DNA of 64,000 nucleotides from Myroides odoratimimus (GCF_030326305.1 NZ_JACAKB010000007.1:62001-126000), one strand, 5' to 3'; positions 44,371 to 54,102 are shown, counted from the stretch's first letter. Notes: generated by a model from the sequence alone, not told the origin. Numbers and translations: made by a program.

Positions 44371-45150
44371 ATGCAAAGCCTTACAGTTATTAAGATAGGA
44401 GGTAATATCGTCGATGACGAGTCTGCGTTAAATGCTTTTTTAGACATCTATGCTCGTATAGAAGGCCCTAAGGTCTTAGTACACGGTGGAGGTAAATTAG
44501 CTACGCGTATGGCTACTCAGTTAGGGATAGAAACTCAGATGGTCAATGGGCGTCGTATCACTGATGAGGCGATGTTGCCTATAGCTGTAATGGTGTATGC
44601 AGGTTTGATAAACAAACAAATCACTGCACAACTTCAAGCGAGAGGTTGTGATGCGATGGGAATCTCAGGAGCAGACGCTAAGCTGATACAGAGTCATAAA
44701 CGCCCTACCGAGCCGATAGACTACGGCTATGTAGGAGACTTTGAGGCAAGTGATGTGAATGTGGTTCGATTACAACAATTGTTAGAGATAGGGATTAGTC
44801 CTGTATTCTCTGCGATTACGGCTGATAAGGAAGGCCAACTACTAAACACCAATGCAGATACTATTGCCTCTAATATAGCAGTTGCTCTCGCTACTAAGTA
44901 TAAAGTAGCCTTAGTCTATTGCTTTGAGCGCAAAGGGGTATTGCAGGACATTAACGATGAGAACTCTGTGATCACTACCATTGATCAAGAGAACTTTACA
45001 CAACTAAAACAACAAGGGGTGATAGCTGATGGTATGTTGCCAAAGATAGAGAACGCTTTGGCGGCTGTCAACCAAGGAGTAGATAAGGTATGTATCAAGA
45101 AAGCGGAAGATCTATTAGATATAAAAGCTGGTACTACGATTCAACTTTAA
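44371..45150 (+). CDS. argB: N-acylglutamate kinase
   Basis: Product of 259 residues, of the amino acid kinase fold. It phosphorylates N-acetyl- or N-succinyl-glutamate. Visible motifs are VIKIGGNIVDD, PKVLVHGGGKLATRM near residue 31 and INKQITAQLQARG. The C-terminal NTNADTIASNIAVALA carries the nucleotide-binding region, and the final GVIADGMLPKIENAL is characteristic of ArgB. It starts 3 bp after argF' ends. Substrate acyl group is undetermined. Confidence 0.94.
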   Translation: MQSLTVIKIGGNIVDDESALNAFLDIYARIEGPKVLVHGGGKLATRMATQLGIETQMVNGRRITDEAMLPIAVMVYAGLINKQITAQLQARGCDAMGISGADAKLIQSHKRPTEPIDYGYVGDFEASDVNVVRLQQLLEIGISPVFSAITADKEGQLLNTNADTIASNIAVALATKYKVALVYCFERKGVLQDINDENSVITTIDQENFTQLKQQGVIADGMLPKIENALAAVNQGVDKVCIKKAEDLLDIKAGTTIQL

Positions 45151-45193
45151 TAGAACATAACAAGACAACGACCCATAACTATATAAAACCACA

Positions 45194-46252
45194 ATGAAAG
45201 ACAACTTATCACAACAGGCAATAGCTTTATTAGAAAGCCTTATAGCATCACCATCTTTTAGTAAAGAAGAGCACTTGACTTCTGATCTAATAGCCAACTT
45301 TTTAGAGTCTCATGGAGTAGCTATTCACCGAGAGCTTTTTAATGTATGGGCGTTTAATAAGCATTATGATCCGAGTAAACCTACGATCTTATTGAACTCT
45401 CACCACGATACTGTGAGACCAAATAAAGACTATACTCGTGACCCTTTTAAGCCTGAGATTATAGATGGCAAGTTGTTCGGATTGGGGAGTAATGATGCTG
45501 GAGGGTGCTTGGTGTCTTTAATCGCTACATTTCTACACTTCTATGAGAAAGAGGGAATGAAGTATAACTTCTGTATCGCTGCTACGGCAGAAGAAGAGAT
45601 ATCAGGGAATGATGGCTTAGAATTTGTAATACCTAAATTAGGAGAATTAGAATTCGCTATCGTAGGAGAACCTACACAAATGCACTTAGCTGTAGCAGAA
45701 CGAGGACTAATGGTACTCGACTGTGTAGCTCATGGGCGTTCAGGACATGCAGCGCGTAATGAAGGTGACAATGCGATATTTAAAGCGATAAAAGATATAG
45801 AGTGGTTTAATACCTATCAGTTCCCTAAGGTATCTGAAGAGTTTGGACCGATCAAGATGAGTGTGACGATGATCAATGCGGGTACACAGCATAATGTAGT
45901 GCCTTCTACTTGTGACTTTGTAGTAGATGTACGTGTGACAGATGCTTATACAAACGAAGAAGTATTAGAGATAGTGAGACAGCATGTAGACTGTGAAGTC
46001 AATGCGCGTTCTACTCGATTAAAGCCTTCGTCTATAGCTAAAGATCACCCTATCGTACAGGCGGGTATAGCCTTGGGTAGAGAGACGTATGGCTCACCTA
46101 CGACGAGTGATCAAGCCTTGTTAAGTATTCCATCGCTTAAGTGTGGACCTGGCGACTCTGCTCGCTCGCATACAGCAGACGAATTCGTCTACGTAAAGGA
46201 GATAGAAGAGGGAATAGCCTTGTATATAGAGATGTTAACGCAAATCGTGTAG
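45194..46252 (+). CDS. argE: N-acyl-citrulline/ornithine deacylase (M20 family)
   Basis: Product of 352 residues. It removes the acyl group, here probably from N-acylcitrulline because the operon has argF'. M20 metal-site motifs are LLNSHHDTV near residue 68 (H-x-D), GSNDAGGC near residue 98, and ATAEEEISG near 127 (catalytic Glu-Glu). The dimerisation domain follows, and the last metal His is in ARSHTADEFV near 329. It is 43 bp after argB, the largest gap in the operon, and 3 bp before argH. Confidence 0.92.
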   Translation: MKDNLSQQAIALLESLIASPSFSKEEHLTSDLIANFLESHGVAIHRELFNVWAFNKHYDPSKPTILLNSHHDTVRPNKDYTRDPFKPEIIDGKLFGLGSNDAGGCLVSLIATFLHFYEKEGMKYNFCIAATAEEEISGNDGLEFVIPKLGELEFAIVGEPTQMHLAVAERGLMVLDCVAHGRSGHAARNEGDNAIFKAIKDIEWFNTYQFPKVSEEFGPIKMSVTMINAGTQHNVVPSTCDFVVDVRVTDAYTNEEVLEIVRQHVDCEVNARSTRLKPSSIAKDHPIVQAGIALGRETYGSPTTSDQALLSIPSLKCGPGDSARSHTADEFVYVKEIEEGIALYIEMLTQIV

Positions 46253-46255
46253 CAA

Positions 46256-47587
46256 ATGAAATTATGGCAAAAGAATACCACTGTAGATAGTAATGTAGAT
46301 ACTTTCACAGTAGGACAAGATAGAGTGTTAGATATGAACCTGGCGGCATTTGACGTTATGGGGTCATTAGCACATACACAGATGTTAGAAAGTATAGGGT
46401 TATTAGAGTCAGAAGACTTAGTCCTTATCCAAAAAGAATTAAAACAGATATACCAAGAGATATTAGCTGGTCAATTCGAGATAGAAGATGATGTAGAAGA
46501 TGTACACTCTCAAGTAGAGTTATTATTGACCAGAAGAATAGGTGAGGCTGGTAAGAAGATACATTCAGGACGTTCTAGAAACGATCAAGTATTAGTAGAC
46601 CTTAAACTTTATTTTCGCCATGAGATAGAGGAGATAGTCACTAAGACGAAGGAGGTATTTGATACACTACAGCAATTGAGTAATCAGTATAAAGATGTTT
46701 TACTGCCTGGCTATACGCATTTACAAATCGCAATGCCTTCGTCATTTGGCTTGTGGTTTGGAGCGTATGCAGAGAGCCTTGTAGACGATTTAGAGATGAT
46801 GCTGGCTGCGTGGAAGGTGACGAATAAGAATCCTTTGGGATCGGCTGCGGGTTATGGTTCATCATTTCCGTTAAACAGGCAGATGACTACAGACCTATTA
46901 GGCTTTCAGTCTATGAACTATAATGTAGTGTATGCACAGATGGGCAGAGGGAAGACGGAGCGTATCTTAGCACAAGGGTTAAGCGCTATTGCAGCTACTT
47001 TAGCTAAGTTCGCGATGGATGGATGCTTGTATATGAGTCAGAACATGGGCTTTATCAAATTCCCAGATCATTTGACTACAGGGTCGAGCATTATGCCACA
47101 TAAGAAGAATCCAGACGTTTTAGAGCTTATTCGTTCAAGATGTAATAAGATACAAGCTTTGCCTAACGAAATAGCCTTAATGACTACTAATTTGCCTTCT
47201 GGGTACCACAGAGATCTTCAGTTATTAAAAGAGAACTTGTTCCCAGCTTTCACTTCATTGAAAGAATGTTTAGATATTCTGAAATTGATGTTGGACAATA
47301 TAGAGGTGAATAAAGATATATTAAGCGATCCGAAATACGACTATTTGTTTAGCGTTGAGGTAGTGAATGATTATGTACTAAAGGGGATGCCTTTTAGAGA
47401 AGCATATAAAGAGATAGGGCTGTCGATAGAGGCAGGTACTTATCAACCGTCAAAAGAGGTAAACCATACACACGAAGGTAGTGTAGGTAACCTGATGAAT
47501 GAAGCAATCAAAGTAGAGTTTGACCGTGTGTACACGTCATTCAACTTTGACCAAGTAAATGAGAAACTAGTAAGTTTAGTGTTGTGA
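46256..47587 (+). CDS. argH: Argininosuccinate lyase
   Basis: Product of 443 residues. It cleaves argininosuccinate to arginine and fumarate, the last step. The fumarase/aspartase signature TGSSIMPHKKNPDVLE lies near residue 281, HSGRSRNDQVLVDL near 103, and YTHLQIAMPSSFGLWF near 159. The sequence starts MKLWQKNT directly 3 bp after argE. A G+C-rich hairpin follows as the end of the operon. Confidence 0.95.
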   Translation: MKLWQKNTTVDSNVDTFTVGQDRVLDMNLAAFDVMGSLAHTQMLESIGLLESEDLVLIQKELKQIYQEILAGQFEIEDDVEDVHSQVELLLTRRIGEAGKKIHSGRSRNDQVLVDLKLYFRHEIEEIVTKTKEVFDTLQQLSNQYKDVLLPGYTHLQIAMPSSFGLWFGAYAESLVDDLEMMLAAWKVTNKNPLGSAAGYGSSFPLNRQMTTDLLGFQSMNYNVVYAQMGRGKTERILAQGLSAIAATLAKFAMDGCLYMSQNMGFIKFPDHLTTGSSIMPHKKNPDVLELIRSRCNKIQALPNEIALMTTNLPSGYHRDLQLLKENLFPAFTSLKECLDILKLMLDNIEVNKDILSDPKYDYLFSVEVVNDYVLKGMPFREAYKEIGLSIEAGTYQPSKEVNHTHEGSVGNLMNEAIKVEFDRVYTSFNFDQVNEKLVSLVL

Positions 47588-47596
47588 TAGATTGAA

Positions 47597-47627
47597 AGAG
47601 GCTTTTCCACGCGGTGGGAGAGCCTCT
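47597..47627 (+). terminator. Hairpin at the end of the arginine operon
   Basis: The 14-bp arms 47597-47610 and 47614-47627 (two T-G pairs) with a 3-base loop form a stem. No long T run follows. Confidence 0.6.
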
Positions 47628-47736
47628 TGCTATTTATTAACATCAGATATAGTTAGTTATGTTATCTGTAATTCTTAGAGAGTTGTATAGAGTGTAATGC
47701 TTCATGCAACTCTTTTTTATTGTGATGTTTTAATGT

Positions 47737-47910
47737 GTTTTATATCTTGGCACGGATTACAAATCCGCGCCAACGACACTGCAAATCCGCGCCAACGAGG
47801 TTGTACATTTGCGCCAACGAAATACAGTAGGTGTTATAGGATGGGTGAACTATCTGTGTTATATCGATCGCGTGGATTTGCAATCCGTGCGTTGTTTTTA
47901 AAGTATTAGT
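47737..47910 (+). repeat. REP-like repeat R1 (full length)
   Basis: It contains GGCACGGATTACAAATCCGC, then direct units of about 22 bp ending in CGCCAACGA, and closes with a hairpin region GGATTTGCAATCC and GTTGTTTTTAAAGTATTAGT. It is nearly the same as R3. Read in one frame it gives TDYKSAP-like peptides, a known artefact seen in many Bacteroidota annotations. An open frame of 70 codons at 47697-47909 consists mostly of this repeat and is not a gene. Confidence 0.8.
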
Positions 47911-48005
47911 ATATCAGTATTGTGTTTTATATCTCGGCACGGATTTTAAATCCGCGCCAACGACATTGCAAATCCACGCCAACTAGGTTGCAAATCTGCA
48001 CCAAA
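47911..48005 (+). repeat. REP-like repeat R2 (left half only)
   Basis: It starts ATATCAGTATTGTGTTTTAT exactly where R1 ends, has three degenerate copies of the 22-bp unit (AAATCCGCGCCAACGA, AAATCCACGCCAACTA, AAATCTGCACCAAAGA) and lacks the closing hairpin. R1 and R2 are thus arranged head to tail, which suggests replication or transposition into a previous copy. Confidence 0.75.
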
Positions 48006-48171
48006 GAAAACGAATTAATATTCCAAGTTTAATAAAGTATTATAAGAATATATCTGCTTTTGCTATAATATGGAGATAACGCTCTAAAATGGTTTTATTG
48101 GCTTAGTTTGATTATATGTTTCTATTTTAAAACATTGTAAATTAACCGTTTGCAGTAGATTGGTTTACTTT

Positions 48172-48259
48172 TGTTCGGGAATTGTTCGGATATAGCCCCA
48201 TATTCATTGGGAAAACAGCCTTTTTTCTGAACCATACTCAAGTTGTATTCGAAGGATCT
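48172..48259 (-). repeat. 100-bp dispersed repeat, copy C (minus strand)
   Basis: Read on the minus strand, it aligns without gaps to positions 13-100 of copies A and B, with 55 of 88 identical to copy B by my count. Five of the six base pairs of the GTTCGG/CCGAAC arm can still form. It is the most diverged copy and lies between REP-like repeats R2 and R3. Confidence 0.6.
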
Positions 48260-48349
48260 ATTATTAGTGTTTATATCATAATAGAGATAGACTGTTTAAG
48301 AAAATGAGGTTAAATAGTTGTAATAAGTAATAATGGGATTAAGAGTTAA

Positions 48350-48742
48350 ATGACGTATTTATATTTATTGTGAGGGTTATTATTCTTGTCGTGTAGTAAT
48401 GTAGAAGTTAGAGAAAAAGCTATTCTTCGCATAGAGACTATCCTAGGTATAAGTGTAGAGGATGAATATGAGGTGATGGATGAGCATGAGCTTATAGCTA
48501 TAGGAGATGGTCATTATACATTCACATTTAAGCTAAGTGAAAGGGATTATGACAAGGTGTATAATTCTGCTATAAAGATCTTCGATAAGGGGGCGTTTAG
48601 TGATATACTAGGCGAGGAGAATAAGCTTAATTATTCTGTAATAAACGATACTATTCTCAGGGCTGAATATCAGTATTGTGTTTTATATCTTGGCACGGAT
48701 TACAAATCCGCGCCAACGACACTGCAAATCCGCGTTAACTAG
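48350..48742 (+). pseudogene. Decayed lipoprotein gene, with stop in the signal peptide and REP repeat at the 3' end
   Basis: From ATG at 48350 the frame reads MTYLYLL, then TGA (48371-48373), then GLLFLSCSN with a lipobox in the same frame. The stop thus interrupts an otherwise sensible signal peptide. The frame continues for about 95 residues (EVREKAILRIE...) and then, at about 48667, runs into REP repeat R3 and ends at 48742 in TDYKSAPTT-type residues. Both ends are therefore damaged. A start at TTG 48386 gives 118 codons but no signal peptide. The intact parent is not visible here. Confidence 0.65.
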
Positions 48743-48854
48743 GTTGCAAATCTGTGTCAATGACATATAGTATGTATTATAGACAGGGTGAACTGTCTGT
48801 GTTATATCGATCGCACGGATTTGCAATCCGTGCGTTGTTTTTAAAGTATTAGTA
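48667..48854 (+). repeat. REP-like repeat R3 (full length), inserted in a lipoprotein gene
   Basis: It begins ATATCAGTATTGTG like R2 and ends GTTGTTTTTAAAGTATTAGT like R1. Internal hairpin GCACGGATT / AATCCGTGC lies at 48813-48833. It forms the 3' end of the damaged frame at 48350, so insertion after the gene was functional is likely. No transposase is encoded nearby. Confidence 0.8.
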
Positions 48855-48983
48855 CGTTATTTCTAAAGTATTAAATGTGCTTTTATTACCTTTTTTTATA
48901 GGGTGGTCGGCTTAAAAGTTCTAAAAATAGCTTATCATATAGTATGCAATAGGCTATCACCTCGGTGTATTATCGCAAAAAAA

Positions 48984-49007
48984 AAGCTCTCCACTGTGGG
49001 AGAGCTT
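48984..49007 (-). terminator. Terminator of the PaaE-like reductase gene
   Basis: The arms AAGCTCTCC and GGAGAGCTT flank a 6-base loop. On the minus strand a run of nine T follows. Confidence 0.8.
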
Positions 49008-49026
49008 AGATTATAGCGTATATCTA

Positions 49027-50079
49027 TTATATATCGTCGTAGTCTATATAGATTTCGTCTGATGTCACGATAGCTTGACATGATAGGATAAGTCCGTCTG
49101 CTATCTCATCATCTGTAAGGATACTGTTCTTCTTCATCACAGCAGATCCTTTAACGATCTTACACATACATGAGCTACAGATACCTCCCTGACATGAGTA
49201 TGGAGCATCTATACCTGCTTTAAGTACACCGTTTAGTAATACTTCACTCTTCGGCATCTCGAAAGTAGCTTCTTCATCATCTACTAGCGCAGTCACCTTA
49301 GTAGTACCTCCTTCTGCCTGTACAGGATTTACACCATCTGTGTTAGGAGTGAAGATCTCAAAAGCGATTTTGTCTTTAGCAACTCCTCTATCTTGTAGAG
49401 TAGCACTTACAGTATCGATCATGTCTTCTGGACCACATAAGAAGAAACGAGCGAACTCTTTTTCTTTGTGTTTGTTGTTTACTACGAAGTTGATCGCTGC
49501 TTTATCTATACGTCCGAAGATAGAATCGTTCTCTCTAATACGAGAGTAAACGAAGTGGATGAATAGACGCTCTGCGTATTGTTCTTGTAGTTTGTATAAT
49601 TCGTCATGGAAGATAGTCTCTTCCGCATTTTTATTACCGTATACTAGTACGAACTTGCTGTTAGGCTCTTGTTCTAATACTGTTTTTAGTATAGACATCA
49701 CAGGAGTGATACCACTACCTGCTGCAAAGGCAGCATAGTTATTAGCTACTGAAGCGCTAGGCTCAAAAGTGAATCTTCCTTCTGGATTCTCTACTTCTAG
49801 TTGGTCACCTGCTTTCAATGTTTCGTTTGCAAAAGTAGAGAACACACCGTGTTCTACTTTTTTTACTGCTACACGTACTTCTCCACTAGTAGGAGTAGAG
49901 CAGATAGAGTAAGCTCTACGGATCTCTTTCCCTTCGTGTTGGTGTTTAATATTAAGATATTGACCTGCTGTGAATGCAAATTCCTCTTTTAGGTTGGCAG
50001 GAATATCAAATGCTATTGATACTGCATTAGGAGTTTCTCTGCGAACTTCTTTTACAGTTAATAGGTTGAATCTTGACAT
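49027..50079 (-). CDS. PaaE-like ferredoxin-NAD(P) reductase with C-terminal 2Fe-2S domain
   Basis: Product of 350 residues from the ATG at 50079 (MSRFNLLTVKEV). The longer frame starts at TTG 50103, in the promoter, and is rejected. A flavin-binding domain with RRAYSICSTP near residue 53 comes first, then the nucleotide-binding domain with SGITPVMSILKTVLEQ near 118, and a plant-type ferredoxin domain with Cys pattern CQGGICSSCMCK and a distant SCQ. This is the layout of PaaE, the reductase of the phenylacetyl-CoA epoxidase, and of related electron-transfer proteins. No paa genes are adjacent, so the partner is unknown. Confidence 0.88.
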   Translation of the reverse strand: MSRFNLLTVKEVRRETPNAVSIAFDIPANLKEEFAFTAGQYLNIKHQHEGKEIRRAYSICSTPTSGEVRVAVKKVEHGVFSTFANETLKAGDQLEVENPEGRFTFEPSASVANNYAAFAAGSGITPVMSILKTVLEQEPNSKFVLVYGNKNAEETIFHDELYKLQEQYAERLFIHFVYSRIRENDSIFGRIDKAAINFVVNNKHKEKEFARFFLCGPEDMIDTVSATLQDRGVAKDKIAFEIFTPNTDGVNPVQAEGGTTKVTALVDDEEATFEMPKSEVLLNGVLKAGIDAPYSCQGGICSSCMCKIVKGSAVMKKNSILTDDEIADGLILSCQAIVTSDEIYIDYDDI

Positions 50080-50100
50080 AGGTAGTTTAGTTTGAACTGA

Positions 50101-50108
50101 CAAAAATA
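50101..50108 (-). promoter_or_regulatory. Promoter -7 element of the PaaE-like gene
   Basis: On the minus strand, TATTTTTG fits TAnnTTTG, 21 bp before the ATG at 50079. Confidence 0.5.
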
Positions 50109-50376
50109 CAAAAGAGAATGAGTTAAAGGTGTATTTAATGTTATAATGACTAATTCTTTTACAGTTAATTAACGCTTTAGAACTTTCTCTACTTAGGTAT
50201 TGTCTTATTCTGTGAGAGGATATAGTGGTATGAAGTCAATGAATATGAAGGTTAGCGATGTGATGAGGTATGAAGACTGTATGAGGTGTTCTGTTATTTA
50301 GTATAATATCATGGTCAAGGTGTAACAATGTAATAAATACAATGTCTAATAGTTACTATTAAACAAAACCTAACCA

Positions 50377-52863
50377 ATGAAACAATTTGTTACACTTTTT
50401 ATGCTTCTGTTTGGTTTGACTGTATTCGGCCAACTAAAGGGAAGTATAAAAGACTCAGAGGGTAAGCCCATTAGTTATACTACGGTGTATCTAGAAAAAA
50501 GCCAACAGAATACAATAAGTAATGAACAGGGACTATATGAGTTAAGCTTACCTCAGAAGGGAGAGTACACAGTCGTATATCAATTCTTAGGCTATAAGAC
50601 GCTGCGAAAGAATATTACCTATACTGGTGCTGTCCAAGAGGTAAATGTGGTACTGGAGTCTGAAGACTTCATACTAGAAGATATCGTGATCACAGCTGGT
50701 AAGAATCCTGCAGATGATCTGATCCGTCTAGCGATAAAGAACAAACAGAAGAATACAGAGGGAATGTCTGCTTTCACTGCAGATTTTTATTCTAAAGGAA
50801 TGCTGAAGACGCTGAAGATGTCTAAGTTTTTTCAAAAGAAGGTACAGGTGAATGGTAGTGGATTATCTGGTGTGGATTCACTAGGTAGAGGGATAGTGTA
50901 TCTGTCAGAAACAGTGTCTAGCCTAAAGTACCAAAAACCACATAAACTAAAGGAGCATATCATAGCGTCTAAGGTGAGTGGGAGTAATAGTGGATATAGC
51001 TTTAATACTGCGGATGAGTCCTTCTATGACTTCTATGATAATCATATCGTGATCGGTGAGATGGATACTAAACTAATCTCTCCGATAGCAGATGCAGCGT
51101 TCTCATACTATAAATATACGCTAGAGGCTACCTTCAGAGATAAAGGGGTATTGATTAATAAAATCAAGGTAACGCCTAAGTCATCAGTTCAGCCTGTGTT
51201 CTCAGGTGATCTATACTTAGTAGATGGGATAGGGGCTATCTATGGTATAGATTTAAAGGTAACAGGGGTAAGTGTACAGCAGCCATTGATAGAGGAGATC
51301 AATGTAAGTCAGAACTTTAGTTATAATGAGGAGAATAAGAGCTGGGTGAAGCGCTCGCAGAACCTTGACTTAGTCTTTGGAGCATTAGGAGTACGGATAC
51401 AAGCGGTGTTCTTAAGTGTGTTTAACAGCTATAACTTCACACCTAATTTCACTAGAGCGAGCTTTGATAAAGAGATTTTATCCTTTGCGAAGGATGTGAA
51501 TAAGAAAGGGGATGATTTCTGGAAAGAGAATAGATTATTTGCTTTGTCAGAAGAGGAGTTGAATGATTATCGCGTGAAGGATAGTATAAGATTAGTGAAA
51601 GAGTCTCCTGCATATAAAGATAGTATTCGCAAGAAACACAATAGATTTAAAATAGGTGATGTGTTCGGTGGGTATAACTATAGAGGAGAAGATAATAAGT
51701 ATAGTATCGGCTACACAGGGTTAATAGGAATTGATAAACCTGGGTTTAATACTGTGCAGGGGTTCAATATGAATACAGCTGTGTATGGTTCTATCTACGA
51801 TAAGGATAAGATAGGGTATACTTATGGTAGAGCTAGTTTTGACTACGGGTTTGCCTCTGATAGGCTGAGAGTGTATGGAAAGCTATTGCGCCAGTTTAAG
51901 GGAGCATCTAAGTCAGCAGTATATATAGAAGGAGGGAGTAAGATAGAACAGTATAATAAGGAGAATATACCAGAACTACTGAATACTGCATTCTCCCTAT
52001 TAATGAGAAAGAACTATGCGAAGTATTATAATCACAATGATGTGTATGTGGGGTATTACGGTCAGTTCTTCAATGAAGCTCTAAAGGTACACAGTGCGAT
52101 AGGGTATGAGGATAGAAGTCCGCTGTATAATAATGCGAATGGCTCATTCTATAAGGGTAGTAGAGCTTATACCTCTAATGATCCGTTAGCTCCTCTAGAT
52201 ATGAACAGTAGTCCGATCACGAATCATCATCTATACAAGTTTAGGGTAGGTACTACGCTATCTTTAGGGATGAACTATGTAAGCTATCCTACTAAGCGTA
52301 TCTATATGCGCAATCCTAACTATCCTCTGATAGAGGTGAACTATGAAAAGGGATTCAGTGGCAGTGAGAAAGGATTAGAGTATGATAAGCTAGAAGCTAG
52401 ATTTAGCCAAGGACTAACGGTGAGCAATAAAGGGAGATTTGAGTATAATGTATTAATGGGTAAATATTTTGGTGCTGATAATATCTCTTATGTGGATAGA
52501 AAACACTTCACAGGTAACGAGACTCATCTAAACATCACGAATGATAGATTGACTTCGTTTAATTTATTACCATATTATGCTTTGAGTACGAATAAGTCTT
52601 ATGTAGAGAGTCATTTTGAGTATGATTTTAAGGGATTCTTGATTAATAAGGTTCCATTGCTAAGAGAGACAGGATGGAATGTAGTATTAGGGTACCACAA
52701 TGCTATGGTAAGCGATATAAAGCCATATCACGAGTTTACAGCAGGTCTGTCTAACTTCGGATTTGGTAAGGTTAATTTCTTCCGTATAGACTATGTACGC
52801 TCTTATCAAGGAGGGATGTTTGCTAGAGACGGTATTATGATAGGAGTGAAGAAGAGCTTCTAG
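50377..52863 (+). CDS. Outer-membrane DUF5686 protein with carboxypeptidase-like regulatory domain
   Basis: Product of 828 residues. A signal peptide (MKQFVTLFMLLFGLTVFGQ) is followed by a carboxypeptidase-regulatory-like beta-sandwich (GSIKDSEGKPISYTTVYLEK, residues 22-100), then the DUF5686 region. The segments NPADDLIRLAIKNKQKN near residue 110 and the C-terminal antiparallel strands ending GIMIGVKKSF, with a terminal Phe, suggest an outer-membrane beta-barrel. The architecture is common in Bacteroidota and resembles the plug and barrel of TonB-type receptors, without a TonB box. Function is unknown. Confidence 0.85.
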   Translation: MKQFVTLFMLLFGLTVFGQLKGSIKDSEGKPISYTTVYLEKSQQNTISNEQGLYELSLPQKGEYTVVYQFLGYKTLRKNITYTGAVQEVNVVLESEDFILEDIVITAGKNPADDLIRLAIKNKQKNTEGMSAFTADFYSKGMLKTLKMSKFFQKKVQVNGSGLSGVDSLGRGIVYLSETVSSLKYQKPHKLKEHIIASKVSGSNSGYSFNTADESFYDFYDNHIVIGEMDTKLISPIADAAFSYYKYTLEATFRDKGVLINKIKVTPKSSVQPVFSGDLYLVDGIGAIYGIDLKVTGVSVQQPLIEEINVSQNFSYNEENKSWVKRSQNLDLVFGALGVRIQAVFLSVFNSYNFTPNFTRASFDKEILSFAKDVNKKGDDFWKENRLFALSEEELNDYRVKDSIRLVKESPAYKDSIRKKHNRFKIGDVFGGYNYRGEDNKYSIGYTGLIGIDKPGFNTVQGFNMNTAVYGSIYDKDKIGYTYGRASFDYGFASDRLRVYGKLLRQFKGASKSAVYIEGGSKIEQYNKENIPELLNTAFSLLMRKNYAKYYNHNDVYVGYYGQFFNEALKVHSAIGYEDRSPLYNNANGSFYKGSRAYTSNDPLAPLDMNSSPITNHHLYKFRVGTTLSLGMNYVSYPTKRIYMRNPNYPLIEVNYEKGFSGSEKGLEYDKLEARFSQGLTVSNKGRFEYNVLMGKYFGADNISYVDRKHFTGNETHLNITNDRLTSFNLLPYYALSTNKSYVESHFEYDFKGFLINKVPLLRETGWNVVLGYHNAMVSDIKPYHEFTAGLSNFGFGKVNFFRIDYVRSYQGGMFARDGIMIGVKKSF

Positions 52864-52945
52864 TTAATCATCCACTATTGTTAGATATAGATAACCCTTA
52901 TGATGCATATTGTGATTATAAGGGTCTATATGTATAAGAATATAA

Positions 52946-52980
52946 AAAAACACCTCATCTAGATCAGATGAGGTGTTTTT
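52946..52980. terminator. Bidirectional terminator between the DUF5686 gene and pheS
   Basis: A perfect 15-bp stem (52946-52960 with 52966-52980) has A and T runs at the ends. Confidence 0.85.
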
Positions 52981-52999
52981 AATATATATCGTTTTCTTA

Positions 53000-54016
53000 T
53001 TAGAAGTTCGATTTAAATTGTTCTAAGAAACGTACATCGTTCTCAAAGAACATACGGATATCTCCGATTTGGTATAATAGCATAGCAATACGCTCTATCC
53101 CCATACCAAAGGCAAAACCACTGTACTCAGTAGGGTCGATATTACAGTTCTTAAGAACGTTAGGGTCAACCATACCACATCCCATGATCTCTAACCACCC
53201 TGTACCTTTAGTAATACGGTAGTCTGTCTCAGTCTTTAATCCCCAATAGATATCTACCTCAGCACTAGGTTCAGTAAATGGGAAGTATGATGGACGTAAT
53301 CTAATCTTAGATTTACCAAACATCTCTTTAGTGAAGTATAACAAAGTCTGTTTTAAGTCAGCAAAAGAAACATCTTTATCAATGTAAAGACCTTCTACTT
53401 GGTGGAATATACAGTGTGAGCGAGATGATATAGCTTCGTTTCTAAATACACGCCCTGGAGATATAGTTCTCAGAGGTGGTGTATTCTTCTCCATATAACG
53501 AGTCTGTACAGATGAAGTATGTGTACGTAATAGTTGTTCTGGATTCGTCTGAACGAAGAATGTATCTTGCATATCACGAGCTGGGTGATACTCAGGGAAG
53601 TTCAACGCAGAGAAGTTATGCCAATCATCTTCAATCTCTGGACCTTCAGAGATGTTAAAACCAATGTTATTAAAGATATCAACGATTTGGTTCTTAACAA
53701 TTGAGATAGGGTGTCTAGACCCGATCTCTAGAGGGTAACCTGGACGTGTTAAGTCTCCATAAAGACCTTGCACATCTTTAGATTCTAGTTCATCTTGAAT
53801 AGATTTTACTTTATTCTCGACAGTGCTTTTTAATAGATTGATAGCTTGACCAAACTCTTTTTTCTGCTCATTAGGCACCGTTTTAAAGTGTGCAAATAAG
53901 TCGTTTAAAATTCCTTTTTTAGATAAGAATTTAATTCTAAATGTTTCAAGCGTCTCTTTATTATCGGTGTTAAAGTGTTCCGCTTCACCGATGTATTCTT
54001 TTATTTTATCTATCAT
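53000..54016 (-). CDS. pheS: Phenylalanine--tRNA ligase alpha subunit
   Basis: Product of 338 residues from the ATG at 54016 ([10 protein letters not shown]). The frame extends upstream to 54037 without support. The N-terminal coiled coil is followed by the class II catalytic core. Motif 2 is around [12 protein letters not shown], and motif 3 ends in [35 protein letters not shown]-type start ([12 protein letters not shown]) is also present. It works as a tetramer with PheT, which is not in this window, as in many Bacteroidota. Confidence 0.96.
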   Translation of the reverse strand: MIDKIKEYIGEAEHFNTDNKETLETFRIKFLSKKGILNDLFAHFKTVPNEQKKEFGQAINLLKSTVENKVKSIQDELESKDVQGLYGDLTRPGYPLEIGSRHPISIVKNQIVDIFNNIGFNISEGPEIEDDWHNFSALNFPEYHPARDMQDTFFVQTNPEQLLRTHTSSVQTRYMEKNTPPLRTISPGRVFRNEAISSRSHCIFHQVEGLYIDKDVSFADLKQTLLYFTKEMFGKSKIRLRPSYFPFTEPSAEVDIYWGLKTETDYRITKGTGWLEIMGCGMVDPNVLKNCNIDPTEYSGFAFGMGIERIAMLLYQIGDIRMFFENDVRFLEQFKSNF

Positions 54017-54102
54017 CTTAAGTAAAGTAAAAAGCAAATTTACTGCTTTTCAATTAGACATAAAATTATAAACAGCTATAATTTTTATAATTGTTTCTTA
54101 TG

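Noticed and set aside
47697-47909. Open frame of 70 codons
   Set aside because: It consists mainly of REP-like repeat R1 and gives repeat-derived residues. No start context or family.
47737-48854. Repeats resembling a CRISPR array
   Set aside because: Units of about 22 bp are degenerate and have no spacers. No cas genes are nearby.
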